Shown: in pieces, positions 1 through 8,884 of the stretch
How positions within the stretch are numbered: the stretch's first letter is position 1
Layout of the letters: every line of letters starts with the position of its first letter
NCBI RefSeq assembly: GCF_002924365.1
Contig: NZ_PQWB01000055.1
Location: forward strand, 1 to 45,732
Reading direction: 5' to 3'
DNA length: 45,732 nt
Source: Chromobacterium alticapitis
GTDB lineage: Bacteria; Pseudomonadota; Gammaproteobacteria; Burkholderiales; Chromobacteriaceae
Position numbers and translations under genes: made by a program
The notes under the pieces: model-generated
What the model saw: only the letters and a program-made list of their open reading frames with translations
Told to the model about the DNA's origin: nothing
Databases searched by the model: none

Positions 1-97
1 TCCGATACGACAAATTGAAGTGCAACTATGAGAGCGTGGTCGCCATGGCGTGCGCATACCTATGGTTGCCTATGTGAAACGTCAACAGCCCCTAGCC
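1..97 (+). mobile_element. Right end of an IS5-family insertion sequence (truncated by window edge)
   Basis: The first 77 bases encode the C-terminal tail of a DDE transposase. The stop is followed within a few bases by GTCAACAGCCCCTAG (81-95), which looks like a terminal inverted repeat of an IS5-group element. The left end is outside the window, so the inverted repeat cannot be paired here and the exact boundary is inferred. The element lies directly upstream of the lipoprotein gene and may supply or disrupt its promoter. Confidence 0.55.
3..77 (+). CDS. IS5-family transposase, C-terminal fragment
   Basis: The open frame entering from the left edge reads R-Y-D-K-L-K-C-N-Y-E-S-V and ends in A-Y-L-W-L-P-M before a TGA at 75-77. 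The R-Y-D-K-x-x-x-N-(F/Y) stretch followed by a hydrophobic segment ending in W-L is the usual C-terminus of IS5/IS4-type DDE transposases. Only 24 residues are visible, so the subgroup and intactness are unknown. The role would be transposition of the element that ends just downstream. Confidence 0.65.
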   Translation, partial: RYDKLKCNYESVVAMACAYLWLPM

Positions 98-278
98 ATC
101 TTTAGCTATTTTCATGTGTTCAAAACATCTCAAGCCTGCAATCCGGCCTGCATTTGCTCCACACAAGGTCAAGCATCAGGATGCAATGCTGAAAACATAA
201 GAGTAAACTTCCGCCGCAATAAAAAATAACAACAGCACCTTGACTCGAGATGACAACCATCCAGCAAAGGCTTTCGTG

Positions 279-2096
279 ATGAACACAATAATGAAACTTC
301 TGCCTCTCGCCGTAAGCAGCGCCCTGCTATTGACCGCTTGCGGCGGCGGCGGAGACTCCACTTCCAACGCCAATGCCGGCAATAGCGGCGGCACGCCAGC
401 GTCTCAAGGCATCGGCCAGGTAAATGGCACGGTCGCTTCCGGCGCGCCGATGGAAAACGCCCTGCTGACATTCAAGGATGCTTCCGGAGCCACTATCAAG
501 GCCAGCGCCGATGAAAACGGCGCTTATCAGGCGGACCTGTCCAAGCTCAAAGCACCCGTTCTGGTAGAGGCCAGCGGCACGATAGGCGGTCAGGATGCCT
601 TGCTGCACTCCGTCATCACCCAGTCTGGCGTCACCAACGTCACGCCTCTGACCGAGGCCATGGTGGCGTTGAGCGCGGAAAACGATCCCGCCGCCTGCTT
701 CGCGGACAGCAAGTGCGCATCCCTGCTGACAGCGGACAAGCTCGCCGCCAGCAGCGACAATCTCCAAGCCGCCCTTGCCCCCATGCTGATCGCGCATGGT
801 CTGGACAGCAAGCTGGATCTGCTGCACACGGCCTTCAAGGCCGATAAGACAGGCCAGGACAAACTATTGGAAATAGTCAAGGTAACCGCAGGAGATAACC
901 CAGGCGAAATTGCTATGCATAGCGCCTTCGGCAACGATGAGCTAGTCGTTAGCCATACACAAAAACCTAAAACTACGATTCTGCCCCCGACTAAACTACC
1001 CGACTTCAAAGGCTTGGATGACTTAGCCAAACAATTGACTGCGGCGTACCAGAGGGCTGATGGTTTAAGTGATCGTTTGCAACCACTGTTGAGCAAGAAC
1101 TTCAACTCTTACGGCGATACGGCTATTCAATATATCGCAAGTGCGCAAGACAATGCCTCCACCCTTGATCCAAAGACCCAATACACCGGAGTGGGCGATA
1201 AATATGGACGGCCACTAATTATCCGATGCGACAACGACATACGCTGTGAAGTCAAGTTGACGATAACGCCAAACAAGCAACCAAAATACTCTTACAATGC
1301 AATTGTTGTGCGCGAAAATAATGCGTGGAAGTTAGCGGGGAACGACGCCCCCGTTTCATACGAGCTTAATACGGAAGCACAACAGGTTATTGATGTTAAT
1401 AAAAGAACCACAACATTAGACAATCTGCTGTATGTATCCATTTCCACCTACAGCCAGCTCGACCAGCTCAACTCTTACGATCCATCCAGTCCAGCGGTAG
1501 AACGCGTCCATAGCGCTCAATTGCTGGCCGGCGATCAAATACTCAAATCGTTCACTACTCAAACGGGTTGCGGATTTACCACCGAAGGCGTATTTGGCCG
1601 CATGGACTCCAACCCGAGCTGCGGTCCCAGATTCAAGCTTAGCGATAAGGAAATTCAAGCTTACAATCTAGCCGTACGCAAAGGATCACTGAAGCTTCGC
1701 TTCTTCGCTGATACAACCTTTCAAAAACAGATTGGTCGTGATGTGTATCAACACGCACTGCTATTCTCTGGAAATGACCTCAAAAAACAGACGTTCCCAA
1801 GCTTTGACGATGCCTCTATTTCCAAGGCAAACAATGCGAATGGCAATACCGCACTCAACTTAAATTGGACTGTTCCAAAATCACTCACGTTTAGCTTGCT
1901 CAGCCTGAGGATGGTTCAACATACCCCGACTCAAATGCTGCATCGCGACGAGGGCATTGAAGACCCATCTATGCGTAGCAGTACTCTTCAGTCTCAAATC
2001 AATGCCAAGTTGATCAATCCTGATGCCTATCGCATCACGTTATATGCATTGGATACTTCAGGCCGGTCAGTACTTACTCGCTATATGTTCCGTTAA
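279..2096 (+). CDS. Putative secreted lipoprotein with a carboxypeptidase-regulatory-like domain
   Basis: The protein (605 aa) starts with a type II signal peptide: M-N-T-I-M-K, a hydrophobic run, and the lipobox L-L-T-A-C at about residue 21, followed by a Gly/Ser/Asn-rich linker. Lipidation and export to the cell envelope are therefore expected. Residues of about 45-100 (G-x-V-x-G-T-V-A-S-G-A-P-M-E-N-A) look like a CarboxypepD_reg/Ig-like beta-sandwich. The remainder is not recognised. The ATG at 279 was chosen because AAAGG lies 8 bases upstream and it places the signal peptide at the N-terminus; an upstream TTG (240) would add 13 polar residues. It is monocistronic, ends at a strong terminator, and sits next to an IS end. 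Codon use becomes more AT-rich in the second half. Confidence 0.75.
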   Translation: MNTIMKLLPLAVSSALLLTACGGGGDSTSNANAGNSGGTPASQGIGQVNGTVASGAPMENALLTFKDASGATIKASADENGAYQADLSKLKAPVLVEASGTIGGQDALLHSVITQSGVTNVTPLTEAMVALSAENDPAACFADSKCASLLTADKLAASSDNLQAALAPMLIAHGLDSKLDLLHTAFKADKTGQDKLLEIVKVTAGDNPGEIAMHSAFGNDELVVSHTQKPKTTILPPTKLPDFKGLDDLAKQLTAAYQRADGLSDRLQPLLSKNFNSYGDTAIQYIASAQDNASTLDPKTQYTGVGDKYGRPLIIRCDNDIRCEVKLTITPNKQPKYSYNAIVVRENNAWKLAGNDAPVSYELNTEAQQVIDVNKRTTTLDNLLYVSISTYSQLDQLNSYDPSSPAVERVHSAQLLAGDQILKSFTTQTGCGFTTEGVFGRMDSNPSCGPRFKLSDKEIQAYNLAVRKGSLKLRFFADTTFQKQIGRDVYQHALLFSGNDLKKQTFPSFDDASISKANNANGNTALNLNWTVPKSLTFSLLSLRMVQHTPTQMLHRDEGIEDPSMRSSTLQSQINAKLINPDAYRITLYALDTSGRSVLTRYMFR

Positions 2097-2116
2097 CACC
2101 CTTCCAACATGACAAA

Positions 2117-2145
2117 CCCCGCGCCAAAACGCGGGGTTTTCTTTT
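2117..2145 (+). terminator. Rho-independent terminator after the lipoprotein gene
   Basis: The stem CCCCGCG/CGCGGGG with loop CCAAAA is followed by TTTTCTTTT. It lies between the rightward lipoprotein gene and the leftward ridA, so it separates convergent transcripts. Confidence 0.9.
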
Positions 2146-2163
2146 AGCCGCAAGATAATGCGC

Positions 2164-2544
2164 TTACAGCACCATCACCGCTTCGGCTTCCACCAGCACG
2201 CCCTTGGGCAGGCTGGCCACGCCGACGGCTGCGCGCGCCGGGTAAGGCTGGCTGAAGTATTGCGCCATGATTTCGTTGAAGGTGGCGAAGTTGGACAGGT
2301 CGGTCAGGTAGGCGTTGAGCTTGACGATCTGGTCCAGGCTGCCGCCGGCGGCCTCGCACACGGCCTTCATGTTCTTGAACACCTGATGGGTTTCCGCGGC
2401 GAAGCCGCCTTCCACCACGGTCATGCTGGCCGGGTCCAGCGGAATCTGGCCGGACAGGTAGACGGTGTTGCCTGCCTTGACGGCTTGCGAGTAAGCGCCG
2501 ATAGCGGCCGGGGCCTTGTCGGTATGGATGATTTCTTTAGCCAT
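2164..2544 (-). CDS. ridA: RidA family 2-iminobutanoate/2-iminopropanoate deaminase
   Basis: The 126-residue protein matches the usual length of the YjgF/YER057c/UK114 family. It hydrolyses reactive enamine/imine intermediates released by PLP enzymes such as threonine dehydratase. Visible signatures are G-A-Y-S-Q-A near residue 16, the substrate-binding Arg in [15 protein letters not shown] near residue 105, and the conserved E-A-E-A-V near the C-terminus. The ATG overlaps the stop of hemW by one base (TAATG), so the two are translationally coupled. It is the last gene of the leftward rdgB-hemW-ridA group. The function is a family assignment; the cytosolic trimer is known for the family, not seen here. 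Confidence 0.93.
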   Translation of the reverse strand: MAKEIIHTDKAPAAIGAYSQAVKAGNTVYLSGQIPLDPASMTVVEGGFAAETHQVFKNMKAVCEAAGGSLDQIVKLNAYLTDLSNFATFNEIMAQYFSQPYPARAAVGVASLPKGVLVEAEAVMVL

Positions 2545-3737
2545 TATTCATCTCCTTCTTTGAGGAACAGGGTGAGCAAATCGTTGAGGAAGCGCTGGCC
2601 TTTCAGCGTGGGACGCAGGATGACGCCGCCTTCGCTTTCCAGCAGGCCTTGCGCCTGGGCGTCGTCCAGTTGGCGACGGATCAGCGCCAGCGGCAGCCCG
2701 GTGCGTTCTTGAAACAGGCGGCTCTCGAAGCCGCCGGTCAGGCGCAGCAAATTCATCATGAATTCGAACGGCAGATCGGCGCGGGCAACCTTCTGGCTGC
2801 TTTGCAACGGCGCGCCGTCCGCCACCGCCTTCAGATAGGCCGCCGGCTGCTTGTGCCGCATCTGGCGGACGATGCCGGCGTGACTGCTGATCTTGCCGTG
2901 CGCGCCGGCGCCGATGCCGACGTAGTCGCCGAACTGCCAGTAATTGAGGTTGTGCCGGCTATGGCGGCCCGGTTTGGCGAAGGCCGAGGTTTCGTAATGA
3001 TCGAAACCGGCGGACGCCAGGCGGGATTCTATCGCCTCCTGCATGTCGGCCGACACCTCGTCGTCCGGCAGATTCTTCGGCGTTTGCGCCGCGAACATCG
3101 TATTCGGTTCTATCGTCAGATGGTAGGCCGATAGGTGGGTGATGCCGTAAGACAGCGCGGTGTTCAGGTCGGACAGCGCCTGGTCCAGGGTCTGGCCCGG
3201 CAGCGCGTACATCAGGTCCAGGTTGACGTTGTCGAAGTGGGTCAGCGCGATCTCGACCGCACGCTTGGCCTCGTCGCCGTCGTGGATGCGGCCCAGCGCC
3301 TTCAAATGCTTGGGATCGAAGCTCTGAATGCCGATGGACAGCCGATTGATGCCAGCCTCGCGGTAGCCGCGGAAGCGTTCAATCTCGAAGGTGCCGGGAT
3401 TGGCCTCCATCGTGATCTCGGCGTCCGGGTGCAGCTTCAGCCGCGCGCGCACGCCGGCCAGCAAGACGTCCATCGCCTGCGGGCTGAACAGGCTGGGCGT
3501 GCCGCCGCCCATGAAGATGCTGGTCAGGGGCCGGCCCCATACCTCGGGCAGCGAGTATTCCAGATCGCGCAGCAGCGCGTCGACATAGGCCATCTCGTCG
3601 AAGCCGTTTTTCGGCTCGTGCGAGTTGAAGTCGCAATACGGGCACTTGCGGATGCACCACGGGAAGTGGATGTACAGCGCCAGAGGCGGCAGCTCGCGCA
3701 GGCCGCCCGTCAGCGCCGAGACGTCGATCACGCTCAT
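2544..3737 (-). CDS. hemW: Radical SAM heme chaperone HemW
   Basis: This 397-residue radical-SAM protein has the cluster motif C28-x3-C32-x2-C35 in [12 protein letters not shown], followed by the G-G-G-T-P-S SAM motif and a C-terminal HemN-like domain. HemW proteins (formerly called coproporphyrinogen III oxidase-like, YggW) bind heme and deliver it to heme enzymes; they lack the anaerobic oxidase activity of HemN. HemW is preferred over HemN because of the short N-terminus and the genomic link to rdgB, which is a very common hemW neighbourhood. The start overlaps the rdgB stop by 4 bases (ATGA), and the end overlaps the ridA start. A role in supplying heme to respiratory enzymes would fit the heme-rich window but is inference. 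Confidence 0.92.
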   Translation of the reverse strand: MSVIDVSALTGGLRELPPLALYIHFPWCIRKCPYCDFNSHEPKNGFDEMAYVDALLRDLEYSLPEVWGRPLTSIFMGGGTPSLFSPQAMDVLLAGVRARLKLHPDAEITMEANPGTFEIERFRGYREAGINRLSIGIQSFDPKHLKALGRIHDGDEAKRAVEIALTHFDNVNLDLMYALPGQTLDQALSDLNTALSYGITHLSAYHLTIEPNTMFAAQTPKNLPDDEVSADMQEAIESRLASAGFDHYETSAFAKPGRHSRHNLNYWQFGDYVGIGAGAHGKISSHAGIVRQMRHKQPAAYLKAVADGAPLQSSQKVARADLPFEFMMNLLRLTGGFESRLFQERTGLPLALIRRQLDDAQAQGLLESEGGVILRPTLKGQRFLNDLLTLFLKEGDE

Positions 3738-4327
3738 GCCAGCGCCTTGAGCTTGGCCATCAGCGCGGCCAAGGCCTGGCCGCGGTGGCTGACGCGGTTT
3801 TTCTCGGCGGCGTCCAGCTCTGCCACCGATACGCCGTAGCTCGGCAGGTGGAAATGCGGGTCGTAGCCGAAACCGCCTTCGCCGGCAGCCTCGTCGCGCA
3901 CCTCGCCCAGCCAGATGCCGTCCGCCACCAGCGGTTGCGGATCGTCGGCGTGGCGCACCAGCACCAGCACGCAGTAATACCAGGCGCGGCGGTTGGCCTC
4001 ACCCTGCAGCTTTTCCACCAGCAGCGCGTTGTTGCGCGCGTCGGACTTGGGCTCGCCGGCGAAGCGGGCCGAATATACGCCCGGCGCGCCGCCCAGCGCC
4101 TCGACGCAGATGCCGGAATCGTCGGCCAGCGCCGGCAGGCCAGTCTGCCGGCTGGCGTGGCGCGCCTTCTCCAGCGCGTTTTCCAGAAAGGTGTGGTGCG
4201 GCTCCGGGCATTCCGGCACGTCGAAATCGCGCTGCGGGCGCACAGTGACGCCCAGCTCGGCAAACAGCGCGCCGAACTCCTTCAGCTTGCCGGCGTTATT
4301 GCTGGCGAGAACCAGTTGGTCGAACAT
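3734..4327 (-). CDS. rdgB: XTP/dITP (non-canonical purine NTP) pyrophosphatase RdgB
   Basis: This 197-residue Ham1/RdgB-family protein hydrolyses dITP, XTP and ITP to the monophosphates, keeping deaminated purines out of DNA. The N-terminal L-A-S-N-N-A-G-K-L-K-E-F, the metal/substrate motif T-F-x-E-N-A-L-x-K-A-R and A-D-D-S-G, and the late S-H-R-G-Q-A-L are all present and in family order. It is the first gene of the rdgB-hemW-ridA group; its last 4 bases overlap hemW. Length and motifs are complete, so the enzyme should be active. The 65 bases upstream separate it from the polyamine-binding protein gene. Confidence 0.95.
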   Translation of the reverse strand: MFDQLVLASNNAGKLKEFGALFAELGVTVRPQRDFDVPECPEPHHTFLENALEKARHASRQTGLPALADDSGICVEALGGAPGVYSARFAGEPKSDARNNALLVEKLQGEANRRAWYYCVLVLVRHADDPQPLVADGIWLGEVRDEAAGEGGFGYDPHFHLPSYGVSVAELDAAEKNRVSHRGQALAALMAKLKALA

Positions 4328-4392
4328 CTTTCGCTCTTTCTATCTTGTAAGTGGCCGGACTATCGTTCATGGCGTCCGGCCAGGCCGCCAGC

Positions 4393-5466
4393 TTAGCGGC
4401 TGACCTTCACTTCCGTCCACATCCGCGCCAGCACGCGCCGCTCGGCCGGCGTCAATTCTCGCAGCACGGTCCATTTTCCGGCCTGTTCCGGCGTCGGATT
4501 GATCACGGGGTGGGATTTCAGATCAACGCGGAAATACGCGCTGGCGCCGGCCACCGGATTGGTGGCACCGTTGAGGTTGGTCAGTTGGGCGGCATTCTTG
4601 CCATCCAGCATGAAATTGATGAACTGGTGCGCCAGGTCCGGCCGTTTGGCGCTGGCGGTGATGGCCATGGTGTCCACGCCCAGCTCATTGCCCTCGCGCT
4701 GCGATACATTGCCGATGTGGAAGCGCCGCTTGCTCAGGCGCGCATCTTCGCTGGCCTGGAAGAATTCGGTGGAATAGCCCAAGGCCACCCAGATATTGCC
4801 GATGGCCAGCTGCTTCAGATAGCTGGCATTGGAGAACGCCGCCCAGTAAGGCTTGGCCCGCTTGATCACGTCACGCGCGGCGCGCATGTCGGCTTCGGTG
4901 GCTTTGTTCGGGTCCTTGCCCAGATAGAACAGCGCGGCGGTGAATACCTCGCGCGAGCTGTCCAGCACCGTCACCTTGCCCTTGATCTTCTGCAGCACCT
5001 TGGGATCGAAAATCACCGACCAACTGGTCGGATCGATGCCCAGTTGCTTCAGTTTCTCCACGTTGTAACCCACCGAAGTCAGTGACAGCACAGTGGGGAT
5101 GGTGTAGCGGTTGCCCGGATCGTAGCTTTGCGACAGATAAGTCGGCGCCACGTTCTTCAGATTGGGAATTTGCCGGTGATCCAATGGTTGCAAAAGCTTC
5201 TGCTTGGTCATGGCCTGCACCACGAAACTGGACGGAAACACCATGTCGTAGCCCTTGGCGCCGGCAGCCAGCTTGGCCAGCATCTCCTCGTTGTCGCCGT
5301 AATAGTCCTGCACTACCTTGCAGCCGCAGCGCTTCTCGAATTGCTTGACGATGTTGCCGGACAGCGAGCCGCTCCAGTTATAGATATGCAACACGTCATT
5401 GGGACCGGCCCAGGCGAGGCTGGAAGTCAGCGACAGGGCAAGCGTCAGCTTCTGCATCGTTTTCAA
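4393..5466 (-). CDS. Polyamine (spermidine/putrescine) ABC transporter substrate-binding protein, PotD/PotF family
   Basis: The protein has a Sec signal peptide (M-K-T-M-Q-K-L-T-L-A-L-S ending A-W-A) and then the typical polyamine-binding start, L-H-I-Y-N-W-S-G. It is predicted to be periplasmic and to deliver putrescine or spermidine to a Pot-type permease. Length (357 aa) is normal for PotD/PotF. The start taken is TTG at 5466, because GGAGGG lies 7 bases upstream; the ATG three codons later (5457) has a poorer spacing. No permease or ATPase gene lies beside it, so the partner transporter must be elsewhere. Which polyamine it binds cannot be told from the sequence. Confidence 0.88.
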   Translation of the reverse strand: MKTMQKLTLALSLTSSLAWAGPNDVLHIYNWSGSLSGNIVKQFEKRCGCKVVQDYYGDNEEMLAKLAAGAKGYDMVFPSSFVVQAMTKQKLLQPLDHRQIPNLKNVAPTYLSQSYDPGNRYTIPTVLSLTSVGYNVEKLKQLGIDPTSWSVIFDPKVLQKIKGKVTVLDSSREVFTAALFYLGKDPNKATEADMRAARDVIKRAKPYWAAFSNASYLKQLAIGNIWVALGYSTEFFQASEDARLSKRRFHIGNVSQREGNELGVDTMAITASAKRPDLAHQFINFMLDGKNAAQLTNLNGATNPVAGASAYFRVDLKSHPVINPTPEQAGKWTVLRELTPAERRVLARMWTEVKVSR

Positions 5467-5502
5467 TGGGATTCCCTCCAGACGGTCATGCCAGACATGA
5501 CA

Positions 5503-5528
5503 AAAACAAAAGGCGGCGCCTAGCCGCC
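5503..5528 (-). terminator. Terminator after dusA
   Basis: Read leftward, GGCGGC-TAGGC-GCCGCC is followed by TTTTGTTTTTG. It lies just downstream of the dusA stop and upstream of the polyamine-binding protein gene. Confidence 0.75.
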
Positions 5529-5561
5529 CTGGCAGATGCCTCCTGACGGAAGCTTGCGTTC

Positions 5562-6605
5562 TCAGCCGCGGCGGCCTTGCTGCGTCGCTTCATAAGCCTG
5601 GCGCAGCAGGCCGGCGTCTGCGCCATCCAGCAGCTTGGCGTCGGACAGCATGCGCCGCCAGTTGCGCGCGCCGGGCAGGCCCTGGAACAGGCCCAGGATA
5701 TGGCGGGCGATATGCCGCACATTGCTGCCGTCGCCAAGACGAGCGGTCACATAGGGCATCATTGCCTCCACCACCGCCGCGCGCTCCGGGCCGGCGGCCT
5801 CGTCGCCATAGAACAGCGCGTCCCACTCGGCCATCAGCCACGGGTTGTGATAGGCCTCGCGCCCCACCATCACGCCGTCGACATGCTGCAGGTGCCCGGC
5901 GATTTCCGCATTGCTTTTCACGCCGCCGTTGAGCAGGATTTCCAGGTCCGGCCGCTCGCGTTTCAGGCGGTAGACGTAATCGTACTTCAGCGGCGGAATT
6001 TCGCGATTCTCCTTGGGGCTCAGGCCCTTCAGGATGGCATTGCGCGCATGCACGATGAAGGTATGGCAGCCGGCCTCGGCCACGGTGTCGACAAACTCGC
6101 GCAAGTAATCGTAATGCTCGATCTGATCAATGCCGATGCGGTGCTTGACGGTGACATCGATTTCCACCGCGTCGCGCATCGCCTTGACGCAATCGGCCAC
6201 CAGCTTGGGCTCAGCCATCAGGCAAGCGCCGAAAGCGCCCTTCTGCACTCTCTCCGACGGACAGCCCACGTTAAGGTTCACTTCGTCGTAACCCCACTGC
6301 TGCGCCAGGCGGGCGCATTGGGCCAGTTCGGCCGGCTCGGAGCCGCCAAGCTGCAGCGCAATCGGGTGCTCGGCCTCATCGAAACGCAGATGGCGCGCGA
6401 CGTCGCCGTTCAGCAGCGCGCCGGTGGTCACCATCTCGGTGTACAGCCAGGTATGGCGGGTAATCTGGCGAGCGAAGTAGCGGTAGTGGCGATCCGTCCA
6501 GTCCAGCATCGGCGCCACGCTCAGACGGCGAGATGGCCTATTTTCTTGAAATCCTTGATTGGCGCGGCTAGCAGCGCCCTTAAGTGCAGTGTTGTTTACG
6601 TTCAT
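5562..6605 (-). CDS. dusA: tRNA-dihydrouridine synthase A
   Basis: This FMN-dependent enzyme (347 aa) reduces uridines in the D-loop of tRNAs (positions 20/20a in the DusA class). It shows the N-terminal S-V-A-P-M-L-D-W-T-D-R-H-Y-R of DusA, the catalytic-cysteine motif N-V-G-C-P-S-E-R-V-Q-K-G-A-F-G-A, and H-R-I-G-I in the flavin barrel. W-T-D-R-H is the feature that separates DusA from DusB and DusC. The N-terminus before S-V-A-P-M is about 28 residues long, longer than in most DusA, so an internal start is possible; no strong ribosome-binding site distinguishes them. It is leftward, apparently monocistronic, and ends at its own terminator. Confidence 0.93.
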   Translation of the reverse strand: MNVNNTALKGAASRANQGFQENRPSRRLSVAPMLDWTDRHYRYFARQITRHTWLYTEMVTTGALLNGDVARHLRFDEAEHPIALQLGGSEPAELAQCARLAQQWGYDEVNLNVGCPSERVQKGAFGACLMAEPKLVADCVKAMRDAVEIDVTVKHRIGIDQIEHYDYLREFVDTVAEAGCHTFIVHARNAILKGLSPKENREIPPLKYDYVYRLKRERPDLEILLNGGVKSNAEIAGHLQHVDGVMVGREAYHNPWLMAEWDALFYGDEAAGPERAAVVEAMMPYVTARLGDGSNVRHIARHILGLFQGLPGARNWRRMLSDAKLLDGADAGLLRQAYEATQQGRRG

Positions 6606-6940
6606 TCCGGCTGATTTTCGCCTGTTTCCGTCCCGCCTGTACTACAAAAATCGCTGCTTTCGCGGGCTATCGCACCGCTCGTTCACGCAGCGTAGCGCCA
6701 GCCTTGGCGCCTGCGAGGCGGTGACGACTAAGCATTTGAATAAACTAGGAATTATCCACGCTCACAGCGGGAAAGGTCAAGTTCAGCGCGGAGAGGATCG
6801 CCCTTCGCCGCCACCGGGAAAAGCCATTCGTGATTGAAAACGCATGACCGCTCAGGATCAACGCCCCCATGTTCCACGATGCCAAGCGCCCCAAACCGTC
6901 AAATCGCAATACACATCAGTGCAGCTCTGGCGGCAGCAGG
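6606..6940. other. Intergenic region without a recognised gene
   Basis: These 335 bases separate dusA from a small leftward gene. No open frame here has a convincing start, ribosome-binding site or family match. The sequence is GC-rich with several short self-complementary runs, but I found no clean terminator or tRNA. Confidence 0.5.
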
Positions 6941-7174
6941 TCAAGTTGTTGGAGGCGTCAGACGATCCGCTTTGCGAATCAAACCTTGAATGTCTTCCGC
7001 CAGGATGACATTGTGCTCAAGACTGCGGCCTATCAGTTCCAATAAGTAACTTTTTCCGAATACTGGAGACCCCTCCCACTCGCTGCCTGCCTGGCCAAGC
7101 ATATTCAGCATGACGATGATGGCGGGTTCTCCATCAATCACATCCAGCGCAAAATCTTCTTCTGCAATTTTCAT
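6941..7174 (-). CDS. Small hypothetical protein (77 aa)
   Basis: A short acidic-to-neutral protein begins M-K-I-A-E-E-D-F-A-L-D-V-I and has a hydrophobic segment P-A-I-I-V-M-L-N-M-L-G around residues 17-28. AGGAAAAAG lies at a proper distance before the ATG, and no other frame here is better, so the gene is probably real. I do not recognise the family. It has no signal peptide and no clear membrane helix. It is divergent from the XRE regulator gene, with about 300 bases of AT-rich promoter sequence between them. Confidence 0.55.
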   Translation of the reverse strand: MKIAEEDFALDVIDGEPAIIVMLNMLGQAGSEWEGSPVFGKSYLLELIGRSLEHNVILAEDIQGLIRKADRLTPPTT

Positions 7175-7482
7175 TTACTTTTTCCTCGCATCAGGGCTGC
7201 TCATAACCCGGCCATTAATTATCCTAGTTAAAATTTATCGCATGAAAACAATATTCCTTTGAATCTTTACAACTGCATCAGGAATGACACAATCCCGCCA
7301 TGCCATTATAATATCCCGCACACCAAAAAAATAGCACGATATTTTCATGAATATCGGTACAGAAATAGTTTCAACAAGATTGAAACAAGTTTCCCGCATC
7401 AAAAAAAGCGGACGGAATAGTTTGATGTTAAATTCAAGCATCCCTACGCAGGTGGATTTGATTGAAATGAAATGGAGGCTAA

Positions 7483-8142
7483 ATGAGCAAGGCCATGTGG
7501 AAAGAGGAGGACGCAAGTGCAGAGCTATTATGCAATGCGTCGAAAAACCTGGCGCGGCTGATGGAACGCGCCGGTGTCGATGCCGCTCAATTAAGCCAAA
7601 AAACGGGATTGGGCGTGGCGACAATCAACAACATCCGACGCGGCGTGGGCAACCCCACCTTGCTGACGCTGATGGAGTTGGCAAGATTTTTTGACATCAA
7701 ATTAAGCGATTTCATCGAAGGAGAGCTGGGAAGGGATATCAAGCCGCTGCGCGCGGTGCTGGCAGTGCCCTTGATCAAGTTTACCGAGATCGCCTTGTTC
7801 CTGAGCGGCGTGATCATCGAATCAGACCATTACTTCATCGACGCCGCCGGCTTCAATGCCCAAGATGCGTTTGCCGTCTTGCTGAACAACGACTCCCTGT
7901 TTCCCAATTATTCCCAGGGCAGCGTGTTCATCGTGGCGCGGGAAGAGCGTCCAGCGGATGGAGATGTGGTTTTGGTCAGCATTGCCGGCCAGCCGCCTTG
8001 CTTCCGCCGGATGTTCGTCGACGGAGATCAGTGCCTGTTTTCCAGCATATCGCTGATGCACGATTTGCAACCTTTCGTCTGCCGTGATTTCAAGATAGTC
8101 GGCGTGGCGGTCAAGGCGATTAAGACTTTTAGCGCAGGATGA
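7483..8142 (+). CDS. XRE-family regulator with a C-terminal S24/LexA-like domain
   Basis: Residues of about 18-75 form a helix-turn-helix of the Cro/CI type (A-Q-L-S-Q-K-T-G-L-G-V-A-T-I-N-N-I-R-R-G). The C-terminal half resembles the S24 fold of LexA/CI repressors: N-D-S-L-F-P-N-Y-S-Q-G-S-V-F-I-V then D-G-D-V-V-L-V-S. The catalytic Ser position is kept (N-D-S-L-F-P), but the strand that should carry the catalytic Lys reads C-F-R-R-M, with no Lys, so self-cleavage is doubtful. The domain may instead be a ligand or dimerisation module. The protein is a DNA-binding cytosolic regulator; its stop is 4 bases before the next start, so it is co-transcribed with the VUT-family gene. The target is unknown. 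Confidence 0.8.
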   Translation: MSKAMWKEEDASAELLCNASKNLARLMERAGVDAAQLSQKTGLGVATINNIRRGVGNPTLLTLMELARFFDIKLSDFIEGELGRDIKPLRAVLAVPLIKFTEIALFLSGVIIESDHYFIDAAGFNAQDAFAVLLNNDSLFPNYSQGSVFIVAREERPADGDVVLVSIAGQPPCFRRMFVDGDQCLFSSISLMHDLQPFVCRDFKIVGVAVKAIKTFSAG

Positions 8143-8146
8143 GCAA

Positions 8147-8884
8147 GTGGAACAGTTTAGACTTTATGGCTTGATTGTCGGTTTGTCTGTCACCATCATG
8201 GTGGTGTGCGACTCCTTGGTATACAAAACCCTGGATATTTACAGCCTGAAGATCACGGCCAGCGGCATTGTATTTTCACTCTGTTATTTGCTGTCCACAA
8301 TTTCTACCGAAGTATACGGATACAAGCTTGGTGGCCGCACAGTATGGATATTGGTCGGATGTCAAACATTTTTCGTCTTGATCATCAATCTCTTCTCGCT
8401 GCTGCAGCCGGACAACAATGCTATTTCCAAACAATACTATCTTTTGTTCCATGAGTTTTGGAGAGTAATGATAGGCACCTGGGTCTCCGTGCCGGCCTCT
8501 TATTTCTGCAATGGCTTCGTGGTGTCCAAGATGAAGGTATTCTTCGCCGGCCGTTTCTTCTTCGTGCGCTATGTCATCGCCTCCATGCTGGCTCAAGCCG
8601 TACTGTTGCTAACCGCCTATCCCATCAGCTTGTCGTCGCGCTACAGCGGACATGAGCTGGTCAACATCATCGCCACCACCTGGTCCTACAAGGTGTTGAT
8701 CTCGATTGTCCTGTTGCCGGTCGGCTACTATCTGGTAGGCGCGGTGAAGAAAATCGAGAAAACCGACTATTTCGACTGGAGCGTCACTTACAACCCGCTG
8801 GCGGTGTTCAAGCAAGACGGCGGCGCGCTGCAAAGAAACCAATACGCAATGGAGGAAACGCGTGAGAGTCGCGCAAATATCTGA
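8147..8884 (+). CDS. VUT-family (YhhQ-like) integral membrane transporter
   Basis: The protein (245 aa) has about six hydrophobic helices and the family signature S-T-E-V-Y-G-Y-K-L-G-G-R, resembling D-V-Y-G-Y in the queuosine-precursor transporter YhhQ. VUT/ECF-like proteins of this family are thought to import queuosine precursors or other vitamins-like substrates. The substrate here is unknown. The start is GTG at 8147, with AGGA 8 bases upstream overlapping the end of the regulator gene. The C-terminus (after residue 215) is a polar tail. It is the middle gene of a three-gene rightward group and overlaps the phosphoesterase gene by 23 bases. Confidence 0.72.
   Translation: MEQFRLYGLIVGLSVTIMVVCDSLVYKTLDIYSLKITASGIVFSLCYLLSTISTEVYGYKLGGRTVWILVGCQTFFVLIINLFSLLQPDNNAISKQYYLLFHEFWRVMIGTWVSVPASYFCNGFVVSKMKVFFAGRFFFVRYVIASMLAQAVLLLTAYPISLSSRYSGHELVNIIATTWSYKVLISIVLLPVGYYLVGAVKKIEKTDYFDWSVTYNPLAVFKQDGGALQRNQYAMEETRESRANI

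Noticed and set aside
4353-4381. GGCCGGAC / GTCCGGCC inverted repeat near the end of the polyamine-binding gene
   Set aside because: The loop is 13 bases and no T-run follows in either direction, so it is not reported as a terminator.
6559-6837. 92-codon + frame overlapping the dusA start
   Set aside because: It overlaps dusA antisense and has no convincing start or homology.
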